Source: Clostridia bacterium
GTDB lineage: Bacteria; Bacillota; Clostridia; Oscillospirales; CAG-382
Length of the DNA: 64,000 nucleotides
NCBI GenBank assembly: GCA_017429165.1
Contig: JAFRPL010000032.1
Location: forward strand, 1-64,000
Reading direction: 5' to 3'
The notes beneath the pieces are model-generated. The model was not told where the DNA came from. It saw only the letters and a program-made list of their open reading frames with translations, and did no database searches. The position numbers were made by a program, and so were the translations under genes. Shown here one piece after another: positions 7,493 through 16,496 of the stretch; within the stretch, counting starts at the first letter, position 1, and the number at the start of each line of letters is the position of its first letter.

Positions 7493-8854
7493 ATGTCAAA
7501 GTTCGAAAAAGACCTTACGAGCGGGAGCGTTATAAAAAACCTCATTCTGTTTTCGCTGCCGTTCGTGCTTTCAAATTTCATACAGTCCCTTTACAGCGTC
7601 TGCGATATGATAATCATAGGCAACTACACCAGCGTAGAATGCCTTAACGGCGTTTCCAACGCCACGCAGCTGACCATGCTGTTCACCAATGCGGTGATAG
7701 GGCTTTCGGTAGGCGGAACGGTTCTCATCGGGCAGTATATCGGGTCCGGCAACAAGGGCGAGATCAAAAAATCCATCGCTACCCTGTTTACGCTGCTGCT
7801 CATAATAGGCGTATCGCTTTCGTTGATTTCGCCGCTTATCTGCAGTCCGGTGCTCAAGCTTATGCACGTCGACGCCGACTGTATGGGATATGCCACGAGT
7901 TATTTTATAACGGTAATGTCCGGCACCGTATTCGTGTTTGCTTACAACGCTCTTGCAGGCGTGATGCGAGGCATGGGCGACAGCAAGCATCCTATGATAT
8001 TTGTGGCGATCGCCGCCGCAGTCAACATAGGGCTGGACCTGATATTCGTAGGCGCGTGCGGAATGGAAGCGTTCGGCGCGGCGCTGGCGACCATTATATC
8101 GCAGGCGATTTCGGTGATCCTGTGCATAGTTTACCTGCGCAGGAACGGTTTCGTGTTCGATTTTCACCCCAAGTCGTTCAGGATCGACAAGAGCAAGCTC
8201 AAGACCATTACACGCATTGGGTTCCCCACCATGCTCAACAACATATGCACGTCGCTTTCGTTCGTTTTCTTGATGTCGATGGCTAACATAACCAGTTCTT
8301 CCGGCGGCGGCGCCGTGGGCGTGGTAGGCAAATACAACGGTTTCGCCATACTCCCCGCTATAGGCGTTTCTTCGGCGATATCGGCTATGGTGGCGCAGAA
8401 TTTCGGCGCCGGCGACATAAAGCGTGTCAAGCACACGCTGTTCGACGGCATGATCATAGCAGAAGGCATAACCGTTGCGATATTTATCCTTACGCGGCTG
8501 TTCCCCGAACAGATACTCGGGCTTTTCAACAGCGACGAGGTGTTCCTGGAGCTCGGCAAAGAATACATTTCTTCGTTTTCGTTCGATTATATCATAGTTC
8601 CGTTCCAATTCTGTTTCAGCGGATTATTCATAGGCAGTGGACACACCGCTTTCGCGCTGCTTTCGGGGATGTGCTCTTCCCTGCTGTTCCGCATACCGTT
8701 CTGCTGGCTGCTGGGCATACTGCTCGAAGGCGGGATGCGCGGCATAGGCGCGGGAGCGCCGATCGCTTCGCTCGCGGCGACGATGATATCGCTCGTGTTC
8801 TTCCTGACCGGAAAATGGAAAAAGCAAAAGCTGAAGCTCGGAGAGACGGGCTGA
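7493..8854 (+). CDS. MATE family efflux transporter
   Basis: 453 aa, about 12 transmembrane segments in two homologous halves. It begins LTSGSVIKNLILFSLPFVLS and carries the MATE hallmarks IIIGNYTSVECLNGVSNATQ and VGGTVLIGQYIGSGNKGEI in the first half and SAMVAQNFGAGDIKRVKHT in the second. MATE proteins export cationic drugs or metabolites using a Na+ or H+ gradient; the substrate cannot be read from sequence. AGAGGG lies upstream of the ATG. It is monocistronic, with its own promoter and terminator, and seems to mark the return to chromosomal backbone after the mobile region. Confidence 0.92.
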   Translation: MSKFEKDLTSGSVIKNLILFSLPFVLSNFIQSLYSVCDMIIIGNYTSVECLNGVSNATQLTMLFTNAVIGLSVGGTVLIGQYIGSGNKGEIKKSIATLFTLLLIIGVSLSLISPLICSPVLKLMHVDADCMGYATSYFITVMSGTVFVFAYNALAGVMRGMGDSKHPMIFVAIAAAVNIGLDLIFVGACGMEAFGAALATIISQAISVILCIVYLRRNGFVFDFHPKSFRIDKSKLKTITRIGFPTMLNNICTSLSFVFLMSMANITSSSGGGAVGVVGKYNGFAILPAIGVSSAISAMVAQNFGAGDIKRVKHTLFDGMIIAEGITVAIFILTRLFPEQILGLFNSDEVFLELGKEYISSFSFDYIIVPFQFCFSGLFIGSGHTAFALLSGMCSSLLFRIPFCWLLGILLEGGMRGIGAGAPIASLAATMISLVFFLTGKWKKQKLKLGETG

Positions 8855-8864
8855 CAAAAAATAA

Positions 8865-8893
8865 CGCAGAAGCTGCGACGCTTCTGCGCTTTT
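8865..8893 (+). terminator. Intrinsic terminator after the MATE gene
   Basis: CGCAGAAGC (8865-8873) and GCTTCTGCG (8880-8888) form a stem followed by CTTTTT. It also lies at the end of the convergent UPF0210 gene. Confidence 0.8.
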
Positions 8894-8904
8894 TATAATG
8901 TGTT

Positions 8905-10263
8905 TCAGTTTTTGAGCGACTGCAGCGGCGCCGGGATCCTGCCCCCGCGGGAGATGAATTTCGCCGAGCTGCGCGTATCGTTGAGCTTCATTATAGGTCC
9001 GCTGCCCAGAAGGCCTCCGAATTCGAGTTCCTCGCCCGCTTCGCGCCCTATCGCCGGGATGATGCGCACGGCGGTAGTCTTGGAATTGACCATACCGATA
9101 GCCGCCTCGTCGGCGATTATCGCCGAGATCGTTTCGGGTGAAGTGGAGCCGGGGACTATGACCATATCCAGCCCGACAGAGCAGACGGACGTCATCGCTT
9201 CTAATTTCTCTACAGAAAGCACGCCGGCGCGGGCGGCGTCGATCATGCCTGCGTCTTCCGAAACCGGAATGAATGCGCCTGAAAGGCCGCCTACGTGTGA
9301 AGACGCCATTACGCCGCCTTTTTTCACCGCGTCGTTGAGCAGCGCAAGCGCGGCGGTGGTCCCCGGAACGCCGCAGGTCTCGAGTCCCATTTCTTCCAGA
9401 ATGTGCGCCACGGAGTCGCCCACGGCAGGGGTAGGAGCGAGCGAAAGATCGACTATTCCGAACGGGACGCCCAGCCGCGAAGAAGCGACCGTGCCCACGA
9501 GCTGGCCCATACGCGTGATTTTGAACGCGGTCTTTTTTATTATGTCGGCGATCTGGGTCAGGTTACCATCGGGGCATTTTGCAAGCGCGGCGCGGACCAC
9601 GCCGGGGCCGGAAACGCCCACGTTGATAGCGAGATCGGGTTCGCCGGGACCGTGAAATGCGCCCGCCATAAACGGGTTGTCTTCCGGAGCGTTCATGAAC
9701 ACCACGAGCTTGGCGGCGCCAATACAGTTACGGTCGGCGGTGAGCAGCGCGCATTCGTGTACAACTCCGCCCATAAGCGCCACGGCATCCATATTGATGC
9801 CGGCTTTGGTGGAGCCGATATTCACGGAAGAACACACGAATTCGGTCTGCGAAAGCGCCTGAGGTATTGAAAGGATGAGTTCCCTGTCGCCCGCGGAAAA
9901 GCCTTTATGTACAAGCGCGGAATAGCCGCCTATGAAGTTGACGCCCAGTTCGCGCGCCGCCTTGTCCATAGCACGCGCGTAGACGAGCGGATCGCCGCCG
10001 GAAGCCGCGAGCAACATGGATACCGGGGTTACCGAAATGCGCTTGTTGATTATGGGTATGCCGTAGGTGCGTTCTATGAATTCGCCGGTCTCCACAAGTT
10101 TTTCGGCGCTCTTGGTGACTTTGTCGTAGACCTTCCGCGCAGAGCGCGAAATATCGCTGTCGGCGCAACTCATCAGCGATATCCCCATCGTTATGGTGCG
10201 GATATCGAGATTTTCGTTATCTATCATATCGATAGTTTCGAGAATATCCTTGGTGTTAATCAT
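8905..10263 (-). CDS. UPF0210 / DUF711 (PFL) family protein
   Basis: 452 aa, the usual length for this family, with conserved stretches [40 protein letters not shown] and the glycine-rich [20 protein letters not shown]. The biochemical function is not established. In many Firmicutes it is encoded next to a small ACT-domain protein of the UPF0237 family, exactly as here (22-bp gap). I infer that the ACT partner senses an amino acid or similar ligand and modulates this protein. Last gene of the mgtE operon. Confidence 0.9.
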   Translation of the reverse strand: MINTKDILETIDMIDNENLDIRTITMGISLMSCADSDISRSARKVYDKVTKSAEKLVETGEFIERTYGIPIINKRISVTPVSMLLAASGGDPLVYARAMDKAARELGVNFIGGYSALVHKGFSAGDRELILSIPQALSQTEFVCSSVNIGSTKAGINMDAVALMGGVVHECALLTADRNCIGAAKLVVFMNAPEDNPFMAGAFHGPGEPDLAINVGVSGPGVVRAALAKCPDGNLTQIADIIKKTAFKITRMGQLVGTVASSRLGVPFGIVDLSLAPTPAVGDSVAHILEEMGLETCGVPGTTAALALLNDAVKKGGVMASSHVGGLSGAFIPVSEDAGMIDAARAGVLSVEKLEAMTSVCSVGLDMVIVPGSTSPETISAIIADEAAIGMVNSKTTAVRIIPAIGREAGEELEFGGLLGSGPIMKLNDTRSSAKFISRGGRIPAPLQSLKN

Positions 10264-10284
10264 ATAGATCCTACTCCGAAATAA

Positions 10285-10554
10285 TCAGATGCGGTGCATT
10301 GAATTGAAAATATCTTCGTGCATCACGTGGACTTTCATCCCGATCTGCTCGCCCAAAGCTTCGAGCGAATTCACAAGTTCGGAAAAATCGGAATTGAGCC
10401 CGCCGAGTTCGACGAGCATTATCATGGTGAACATCCCGCTCATTACCGACTGCGTGACGTCGATTATATTGGCGCCTTTGGCGGCGCATTCGGCGCTGAC
10501 TTTTGCGAGTATGCCTACCGCGTCGCGGCCGATGACGGTTATTACCGCTTTCAT
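10285..10554 (-). CDS. ACT domain protein, UPF0237 family
   Basis: 89 aa, a single ACT domain with the glycine pattern VIGRDAVGILAKVSAECAAK and DVTQSVMSGMFTMIMLVEL. ACT domains bind amino acids or related ligands. The ATG at 10554 is preferred to one 15 codons upstream because AAAGGAG sits directly before it and the family starts there. It lies 23 bp downstream of the alpha-galactosidase gene and 21 bp upstream of the UPF0210 gene, its usual partner. Confidence 0.88.
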   Translation of the reverse strand: MKAVITVIGRDAVGILAKVSAECAAKGANIIDVTQSVMSGMFTMIMLVELGGLNSDFSELVNSLEALGEQIGMKVHVMHEDIFNSMHRI

Positions 10555-10577
10555 GATATCGTTCTCCTTTGCGTTTG

Positions 10578-12755
10578 TCAGATCTTTTCGAATATCCACA
10601 TTTCGGAAGAATACTCGTGGTTTTTATCCACCGGAACGCCGTAGCCCGCAAGCTGGCTGCCGGAATATTCCGCGCCGGAACGGGTATCGCGGTACCGCGC
10701 GTTTTCGTCTAAGCCCCGTATCGCCAGATGCTCGTTACGCGGATAGACGCGCACGTGGGTGTTCACGTAAACGGCTATGCACACGCTTTTGTCGCGCGCG
10801 ACGACGCACCACGCGGCGCAGTCTTCGGTATAGCTGCTGCGCAGACGGTAATAGTCGCCGTTCACGAGCGTATCGCCGTATTTTTTATAAATAGCCGCGG
10901 TCTCGGTGACGAATCGCTTTTCTTCATCCGTAAGCTTGGTGGGGTCGAGTTCATAGCCGAACGAACCCGTGAGCGCTACGTTGAAACGGGTATCGAACGG
11001 AGTGACGTGCCCGGTCTGGTGGTTGGGCGACGCCGAAACGTGCCCCGTCATCGACGAAAGCGGATAGATGAGCGACGTGCCGTACTGGATCTTGAGCCGT
11101 TCTATGGCGTCGGAGTTATCGCTGGTCCAGGTCTGCGGCATATAGTAAAGTATGCCGCAATCGTATCTGCCGCCGCCGCCCGAGCACGATTCGAACAGCA
11201 CGTCCGGAAAATCGTTATGCAGCCTTTCGAGCACCGAATAGAGCCCCAGGTAATAGCGGTGGAGCACTTCGCCCTGTTTTTCGGGCGGAAGGAGAGCCGA
11301 GCCCACTTCCGCGACGTTGCGGTTGAAATCCCATTTGATATAATCAACATTTCCGGTGCGCAGCAGCGACGCCACGCTTTCGTATATATAATCGCAGACG
11401 TCGGGACGCGAAAGGTCGAGCATAAGCTGGTGTCTTCCCTCCGAGCGCGGTCTGCCGGCGACGTGCAGGCACCAGTCGGGATGCGCGCGGTAAAGGTCGG
11501 AATCGGGGGATATCATCTCCGGTTCGAACCAAATGCCGAGTCCGCAGCCTTTTTCGTGCAGCATTTTATGGATGTTATCGAATCCGTTGGGGAGTTTGCT
11601 GCGGTTGATGTACCAGTCACCGAGCGATGAATGATCGTCATCGCGCCTGCCGAACCATCCGTCGTCGATGACGAGCATTTCCATGCCCAGGTCGGCGGCG
11701 CAGGAACCGATATCCATAAGCTTTTCTTCGTCAAACCTGAAATACACGGCCTCCCAGCTATTGAGCAGCACAGGACGGCGGCTGTTGCGGTATTTTCCGC
11801 GGATGAGACGGTCGTTGATGGCGCGGTGGAAAATGTGCGACATCCCGCCGAGTCCGTCTTCGGTATGCACGAGCGCGGCTTCAGGGGTGACGAACGTCTC
11901 GCCCGGACCGAGGCGCCAGCGGAAACCGTCGGGATTTATTCCCGCAAGCACGCGGCAGGAATCGTACTGGCCGCCTTCGGCGGACATAGAATGGCAGCCC
12001 GAATACACGAGCGTGAGCGCGTACACTTCGCCTTTGAATTCGTCGGCGGAGCGTGACGCGAGTATAATGAACGGATTGTGCTCGTGACCGGACGAGCCGC
12101 GGCGGCTGGCGAATTCCATTTTGCCGTGGACGAGCGGAGTGCGTTCGATCATGCGCTCTTTTTCGTGAGTGCCGTAGTTCGAAACGATATCGAAATCGCA
12201 TCTGTCGATATCTACGCACGCCGACGCCGCGCCTTCGAGCGTGAGCGCGTTTTCGCCACGGTTGACGAGCTCGGCGTGGCGAGTAATAAGGTCGTAGTCG
12301 TAAAATACGCTGTAATACAGATCGCATTCCAGCATGCTGACCCTGTCGCGCAGTTTTATACAGAGCGTGCTGACGTTATCGCCTTTTTCGGCGTAGAAAG
12401 CGGGGAGCCCGGCGAGCGCCGGCTTGCCTTCGGAAACGGTATGCGAGACGTAACGCAGATCGGCGATATCCGATCCATCGGGATTTATGACCTCCAGCGC
12501 GGGGCTGCGCAGATCGCCCCTGCCGAAACAGGGGTATTCGAGCGGAATGTCGTCGAGTATCGGGCCGCGGCAGTTTTCCATACGCGGCGAAAACGACGCT
12601 CTGCCCAGCTCGCGGCGCATATAAGTATGGTCACCGGAAGCGAGCCTTCTGCCCCAATAGACGTGTTCCAGAAAACCTTCCTTAACGCGCATAACATAGG
12701 AAGTGTGCGCGGTGTCGAGCTGGAACTGCATAATGTTTTCGTTTACTGTTATCAT
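10578..12755 (-). CDS. Alpha-galactosidase, GH36
   Basis: 725 aa. A retaining glycoside hydrolase of family 36 that removes alpha-1,6-galactose from melibiose, raffinose-type sugars or galactomannan. It has an N-terminal beta-sandwich (about 1-320), a TIM barrel (about 330-640) and a C-terminal beta domain. The nucleophile Asp is in YIKWDFNRN (about residue 476), the acid/base Asp in WTSDNSDAIERL (about 546), and the substrate loop is SCSGGGGRYD. There is no signal peptide, so it acts in the cytoplasm on imported oligosaccharides. The ATG at 12755 has AGGGGTGGG upstream; a GTG three codons earlier is possible. It sits 17 bp after mgtE in the same operon, an unusual neighbour. Confidence 0.92.
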   Translation of the reverse strand: MITVNENIMQFQLDTAHTSYVMRVKEGFLEHVYWGRRLASGDHTYMRRELGRASFSPRMENCRGPILDDIPLEYPCFGRGDLRSPALEVINPDGSDIADLRYVSHTVSEGKPALAGLPAFYAEKGDNVSTLCIKLRDRVSMLECDLYYSVFYDYDLITRHAELVNRGENALTLEGAASACVDIDRCDFDIVSNYGTHEKERMIERTPLVHGKMEFASRRGSSGHEHNPFIILASRSADEFKGEVYALTLVYSGCHSMSAEGGQYDSCRVLAGINPDGFRWRLGPGETFVTPEAALVHTEDGLGGMSHIFHRAINDRLIRGKYRNSRRPVLLNSWEAVYFRFDEEKLMDIGSCAADLGMEMLVIDDGWFGRRDDDHSSLGDWYINRSKLPNGFDNIHKMLHEKGCGLGIWFEPEMISPDSDLYRAHPDWCLHVAGRPRSEGRHQLMLDLSRPDVCDYIYESVASLLRTGNVDYIKWDFNRNVAEVGSALLPPEKQGEVLHRYYLGLYSVLERLHNDFPDVLFESCSGGGGRYDCGILYYMPQTWTSDNSDAIERLKIQYGTSLIYPLSSMTGHVSASPNHQTGHVTPFDTRFNVALTGSFGYELDPTKLTDEEKRFVTETAAIYKKYGDTLVNGDYYRLRSSYTEDCAAWCVVARDKSVCIAVYVNTHVRVYPRNEHLAIRGLDENARYRDTRSGAEYSGSQLAGYGVPVDKNHEYSSEMWIFEKI

Positions 12756-12772
12756 ATATCCCACCCCTGCAA

Positions 12773-14134
12773 TTATAGATTTGTGATGACCACGGTAGCT
12801 ATTCCGAAATAAACAAGAAGCGAAAGCGCGTCGACGATCGTCGTGATGAACGGCGACGCCATGACCGCGGGGTCGAAGCCCAGCTTTTTGGCGATCATGG
12901 GAAGCGTGCTGCCCACGAGTTTGGAAAAGAATATCGTCACGATGATCGTCAGGCAGACGACGACCGCCACATTCACGGGGACGTCGTTGCCGAAAACGAG
13001 GTTATCGATAAGCATTATTTTGCCGAAGTTGCAGACAGAAAGCACGGCTCCGCACATAAGCGCCACGCGGAGTTCTTTCCATATTACGCGGAAAAGGTCT
13101 TTCATTTCGATCTCGCCCAACGCGAGACCGCGGATGATAGTGACCGACGCCTGACTGCCGGCGTTGCCGCCGGTATCCATAAGCATGGGGATGAACGCCG
13201 TCAGCGCGACGCTGCTCGCCAGCGCCGCCTCGAAGCCGGTGATGATCTGCCCGGTGAAGGTCGCCGAAACCATGAGCAAAAGCAGCCACGGTATGCGCTT
13301 GCGCCAGGTCTCGAAAACGCCGGTGCGCAAGTAAGGCTTGTCCGAAGGGACGATGGCCGCCATCTTTTCGATATCTTCGGTCGCTTCGTCGGTAAGGACG
13401 TCCACCGCGTCGTCGAGGGTGACGATACCGACGAGCCGTTTTTCCTTATCGACCACAGGCATGGCGAGGAAGTCGTATTTGGCCATCTCTTTCACCACGT
13501 CTTCTTTGTCTTCGTTGGTGTTGGCGTAAATGACGTGGGTGTCCATAATATCGCCGACGATCTGATCGTCGGCGGCGACGAGCAGGTCTTTTACCGAAAC
13601 GACGCCCAGAAGCACGCGCGCCGGCGAAGTGACGTAACAGGTATAGACCGTTTCTTTGTCTATGCCGGTGCGGCGGATGCGCAAAAGCGCATCCTCGACG
13701 GTCATATTCTCGCGCAATGTCACGTATTCCGTCGTCATTATGCTGCCGGCGGAATCTTCGGGATAATGCAGCAGTTCGTTTATCTGCTTGCGGGCCTCGG
13801 GGTCCGAAGAGCGCAGTATGCGCTTGACCACGTTGGCGGGCATTTCTTCGATGATATCGACGGTATCGTCCATATACATCTCGTCGAGCAGCAATTTCAG
13901 CTGTGCGTCCGAAAAGGTCTTTATGAGCATTTCCTGCTCTTCGGGCGGCATTTCGACGAATACCTCCGCCGCGGTCTCTTTGGGCAGGACGCGGTAGGCG
14001 ACGAGTATCTGTTCTTCGTCCAGATCCGAAAGCGCCTGCGCTATATCCTGCGGCGTTTCGGCGGAAAGATATTCTTTGAGCCCAGCGTAATTCTTCTGTT
14101 CAAGAAGCTCGGTTATTTTTTCTTTCATATCCAT
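12773..14134 (-). CDS. mgtE: Magnesium transporter MgtE
   Basis: 453 aa, normal MgtE length. The order is an N-terminal helical MgtE_N domain (about 15-130), two CBS domains (about 140-265, for example HYPEDSAGSIMTTEYVTLRE and DFLAMPVVDKEKRLVGIVTL), a connecting helix and five transmembrane helices (about 285-453) with the pore signature FIPMLMDTGGNAGSQA. It imports Mg2+, gated by Mg2+ binding to the cytosolic domains. First gene of the operon, behind a 5' leader of about 150 nt that can fold into a hairpin. I see no M-box. Confidence 0.95.
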   Translation of the reverse strand: MDMKEKITELLEQKNYAGLKEYLSAETPQDIAQALSDLDEEQILVAYRVLPKETAAEVFVEMPPEEQEMLIKTFSDAQLKLLLDEMYMDDTVDIIEEMPANVVKRILRSSDPEARKQINELLHYPEDSAGSIMTTEYVTLRENMTVEDALLRIRRTGIDKETVYTCYVTSPARVLLGVVSVKDLLVAADDQIVGDIMDTHVIYANTNEDKEDVVKEMAKYDFLAMPVVDKEKRLVGIVTLDDAVDVLTDEATEDIEKMAAIVPSDKPYLRTGVFETWRKRIPWLLLLMVSATFTGQIITGFEAALASSVALTAFIPMLMDTGGNAGSQASVTIIRGLALGEIEMKDLFRVIWKELRVALMCGAVLSVCNFGKIMLIDNLVFGNDVPVNVAVVVCLTIIVTIFFSKLVGSTLPMIAKKLGFDPAVMASPFITTIVDALSLLVYFGIATVVITNL

Positions 14135-14290
14135 AGCACCAGTACCTCCTTAAAAAGATTAAAACGGAAGCAATGGCAAAGGCAAAGTGCGCTATAACGC
14201 AAAAAGCGCGAAAAGCGTACTTCGCGGTTTGCCTTTACTACTGCCGGTTTCCATTCTTTTCGCCCCTTTCGTGATTTTATATTGTTCTTA
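14135..14290 (-). promoter_or_regulatory. Structured 5' leader of the mgtE operon
   Basis: Read on the minus strand, AAAGGCAAA and TTTGCCTTT form the outer arms of a stem (about 14172-14238) with an inner CGCGAA/TTTTCGCG stem. It lies between promoter and mgtE start. It does not match the M-box or Mn2+ riboswitch landmarks I know. It could be a regulatory leader or a simple stability element. Confidence 0.4.
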
Positions 14291-14293
14291 TAT

Positions 14294-14322
14294 ATATTAT
14301 AATTATTTATGCGATTTGTCAA
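14294..14322 (-). promoter_or_regulatory. Promoter of the mgtE operon
   Basis: Minus strand: TTGACA (14317-14322), then TAATAT (14294-14299) at 17-bp spacing, overlapping a TATAAT at 15-bp spacing. Confidence 0.7.
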
Positions 14323-14377
14323 GCGTTATGTTCACAAAAAAATTATTCGACGTATTTGCGGTTATTTGAAAAAAAGG

Positions 14378-14405
14378 TTGATTTTTGACAATTTGATGCT
14401 ATAAT
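14378..14405 (+). promoter_or_regulatory. Promoter of upp-ung
   Basis: TTGATT (14378-14383), 16-bp spacer, TATAAT (14400-14405). A perfect TTGACA at 14385-14390 is too close to the -10 to be the -35. Confidence 0.6.
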
Positions 14406-14450
14406 TATAGGAGGAAAACAGATGCCGTACCGGCGGAAAGGATTATCACT

Positions 14451-15080
14451 ATGGGAAAAGTAACCGTCTTCGACCATCCTCTTATCACACACAAGCTCAC
14501 GATCATGCGCCAGAAATCCACCGGGACCAAGGATTTCAGCGATCTTCTGACCGAGATCTCTATGCTTATGACTTATGAGATCACCCGCGATCTTCCGCTT
14601 AAGGAGATCGAGATCGAAACTCCTATCTGCAAAACGAGGCAAAAGATCGTCAGCGGCAAAAAGCTTGCCATAATCCCCATCCTGCGCGCCGGTCTGGGAA
14701 TGGTGAAAGGATTCCTCACAATCTGCCCCGTGGCAAAAGTCGGCCACATAGGACTTTACCGCGATCCCGACACCAAAGAACCGGTCAAATACTATTTCAA
14801 AGCGCCCGCCGATATCGCCAAAAGGCGCATCGTCGTGCTTGATCCCATGCTCGCCACCGGCGGATCGTGTATAGCCGCCATTACCGAGCTCAAAAAGCTC
14901 GGCTGCACCGAGATCTCCACTATGAACCTCGTCGCCGCGCCCGAAGGCATCAAAGCCCTTCAGGAAGCGCACCCCGACGTCAATATATACGTCGCCGCCG
15001 TAGACGAATGCCTCAACGAAAACGCCTATATCGTCCCCGGCCTGGGCGACGCGGGCGACAGGATATTCGGCACCAAGTAA
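14451..15080 (+). CDS. upp: Uracil phosphoribosyltransferase
   Basis: 209 aa, full length. It converts uracil and PRPP to UMP in pyrimidine salvage. The PRPP-binding signature [11 protein letters not shown] lies at about residues 129-139 and the C-terminal uracil-binding region is [22 protein letters not shown] precedes the ATG. The stop codon overlaps the ung start by one base (TAATG), so the two genes are translationally coupled. Confidence 0.96.
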   Translation: MGKVTVFDHPLITHKLTIMRQKSTGTKDFSDLLTEISMLMTYEITRDLPLKEIEIETPICKTRQKIVSGKKLAIIPILRAGLGMVKGFLTICPVAKVGHIGLYRDPDTKEPVKYYFKAPADIAKRRIVVLDPMLATGGSCIAAITELKKLGCTEISTMNLVAAPEGIKALQEAHPDVNIYVAAVDECLNENAYIVPGLGDAGDRIFGTK

Positions 15081-15739
15081 TGGTAAACATAGGCAACAGC
15101 TGGGACGAGATACTCAAAGACAGGTTTGCTTCGCCGGAATATCTCGCTCTGCGCGAGTTTTTAAAGGACGAATACCGCCGCTACACGGTCTACCCCGGGA
15201 TGTACGACATTTTCAACGCTTTCAAGTACACGCCGTACGAACAGGTAAAAGCCGTTATACTGGGGCAGGATCCCTACCACGGAGAAGGTCAAGCGCATGG
15301 GCTCGCTTTTTCGGTGCGCGAGGGCGTGGAGATACCGCCTTCGCTGCGCAACATCTTTAAGGAGCTGCACGACGAGACCGGCGCGCCGATACCCGAAAGC
15401 GGCTGTCTTGACCGCTGGGCAAAGCAGGGCGTACTGCTTTTGAACAGCGTGCTGACGGTGCGCGCGGGCATGGCGGGCAGCCACCGCAACAAGGGCTGGG
15501 AGCAGATTACGGACGCCGCCATAGCGGCGCTCAACGCGCGCGAAAAGCCGGTGGTGTTCCTGCTTTGGGGCGCTTTTGCCAAAGAAAAGCTGCCGCTTAT
15601 AACCAACAGGCGGCATCTCGTGCTTCAGGCGCCGCACCCCTCGCCACTTTCGGCGTTTTACGGTTTTTTCGGCTGCGGTCATTTCGCAAAATGCAACGAA
15701 TTCCTCGTTTCTAACGGAGAAACGCCAATAGAATGGTAA
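15080..15739 (+). CDS. ung: Uracil-DNA glycosylase
   Basis: 219 aa, family 1 UDG. It excises uracil from DNA. The water-activating motif GQDPYHG is at about residues 62-68 and the minor-groove loop HPSPLSA at about 187-193. The reading frame opens upstream inside upp, but the family start and the TAATG overlap fix the ATG at 15080. Coupling to upp puts two uracil-handling enzymes in one transcript; the functional logic of that is inference. Confidence 0.96.
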   Translation: MVNIGNSWDEILKDRFASPEYLALREFLKDEYRRYTVYPGMYDIFNAFKYTPYEQVKAVILGQDPYHGEGQAHGLAFSVREGVEIPPSLRNIFKELHDETGAPIPESGCLDRWAKQGVLLLNSVLTVRAGMAGSHRNKGWEQITDAAIAALNAREKPVVFLLWGAFAKEKLPLITNRRHLVLQAPHPSPLSAFYGFFGCGHFAKCNEFLVSNGETPIEW

Positions 15740-15756
15740 ATGATGATAAAAAATGA

Positions 15757-15787
15757 GCCGCCGCGGGTTTTCCGCGGCGGCATTTTT
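15757..15787 (+). terminator. Intrinsic terminator after ung
   Basis: GCCGCCGCGG and CCGCGGCGGC form a strong 10-bp stem, followed by ATTTTT. Confidence 0.85.
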
Positions 15788-15801
15788 GGATAGGTACGGA
15801 A

Positions 15802-15830
15802 TTGTATAAGAGGGTAAAAAGTGGTATCAT
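15802..15830 (+). promoter_or_regulatory. Promoter of a short orphan transcription unit
   Basis: TTGTAT (15802-15807), 17-bp spacer, TATCAT (15825-15830). It would drive a transcript ending at the hairpin at 15983-16013. Confidence 0.45.
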
Positions 15831-15863
15831 ATGCATTAGGCAAGGATGAGGAGATACCACAAA

Positions 15864-15938
15864 ATGTGCAAAGTGAAGTACTGTCCTGAAATGAAGGAAG
15901 AGAAATATGCGCCTATTTTCTTTTATACCTATTTATAG
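15864..15938 (+). CDS. Possible 24-aa small protein
   Basis: The frame starts MCKVKYCPEMKEEKY and ends APIFFYTYL. GGAG lies 10 bp upstream of the ATG, with a promoter-like sequence before it and a terminator after it. There are two cysteines, a charged middle and a hydrophobic aromatic tail. The unit could instead be a non-coding RNA of about 170 nt. I do not recognise it and conservation is untested. Confidence 0.3.
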   Translation: MCKVKYCPEMKEEKYAPIFFYTYL

Positions 15939-15982
15939 CATGCAAAACAAGACATTGTATTAACAAATTGAAATAAAAATCG

Positions 15983-16013
15983 AAGCCCGCGCTTATTACG
16001 TCGCGGGCTTTTT
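15983..16013. terminator. Bidirectional intrinsic terminator
   Basis: AAGCCCGCG (15983-15991) and CGCGGGCTT (16002-16010) with a T-run after on both strands. It serves the short unit on the plus strand and the DUF1622 gene on the minus strand. Confidence 0.8.
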
Positions 16014-16032
16014 GGCTGCTTTTTTTATGTAG

Positions 16033-16434
16033 TCATTCCGCCTTTTCGGCCTTTTCCGCCTTTTCGGCAAGTTCAGCTTTTTTGGCGTCGGCTTCTTCTT
16101 TTTTGAAGATGGCGCCGCTTTTCTTTTCGTTGCGGATCTCCCAATGGATGAGGAACGTCAGCGCCGCGCGCAGCAGGATGATGCTGCCCAGGATGAGGAG
16201 CTCGTGCCATTCGCGCACTATGACGGTACGCAGAAGCTCGCCGCCCATTTTGAATTCCAGCGCGAGCGCAATGCCTTCCGCAAGCTGCAGACGGACGTAG
16301 TTGCGGTGACGGACCAGCATCACTATTGAACGCACGACCGTAAAAAGCAGCACGGCGACGCCGATAAATTCGATTATGAGAATGCAGTATTTTACCACAA
16401 GTTCAAAGACTTCGCTGATCTGATCGTAAAGCAT
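16033..16434 (-). CDS. DUF1622 family membrane protein
   Basis: 133 aa, two membrane segments (about residues 17-40 and 78-97), with the DUF1622 core VRLQLAEGIALALEFKMGGE followed by LRTVIVREWHELLILGSIIL. The C terminus is a low-complexity charged tail with AEK repeats, encoded by 9-bp tandem repeats at about 16036-16071. Function unknown; a small inner-membrane protein. GGAAGGAA precedes the ATG. Confidence 0.85.
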   Translation of the reverse strand: MLYDQISEVFELVVKYCILIIEFIGVAVLLFTVVRSIVMLVRHRNYVRLQLAEGIALALEFKMGGELLRTVIVREWHELLILGSIILLRAALTFLIHWEIRNEKKSGAIFKKEEADAKKAELAEKAEKAEKAE

Positions 16435-16496
16435 AAGCAGTTCCTTCCAAGCTGATTTTTAGTATTATACACCCGTTTCGCCGTTTTGTAAAGAGT

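Noticed and set aside
10728-11630. Long plus-strand open frame antisense to the alpha-galactosidase gene
   Set aside because: The minus strand has complete GH36 motifs; the antisense frame is a by-product of GC-rich codon use.
14135-14290. M-box or Mn2+ riboswitch upstream of mgtE
   Set aside because: The leader is short and none of the conserved landmark segments I know are present; only a generic stem is supported.
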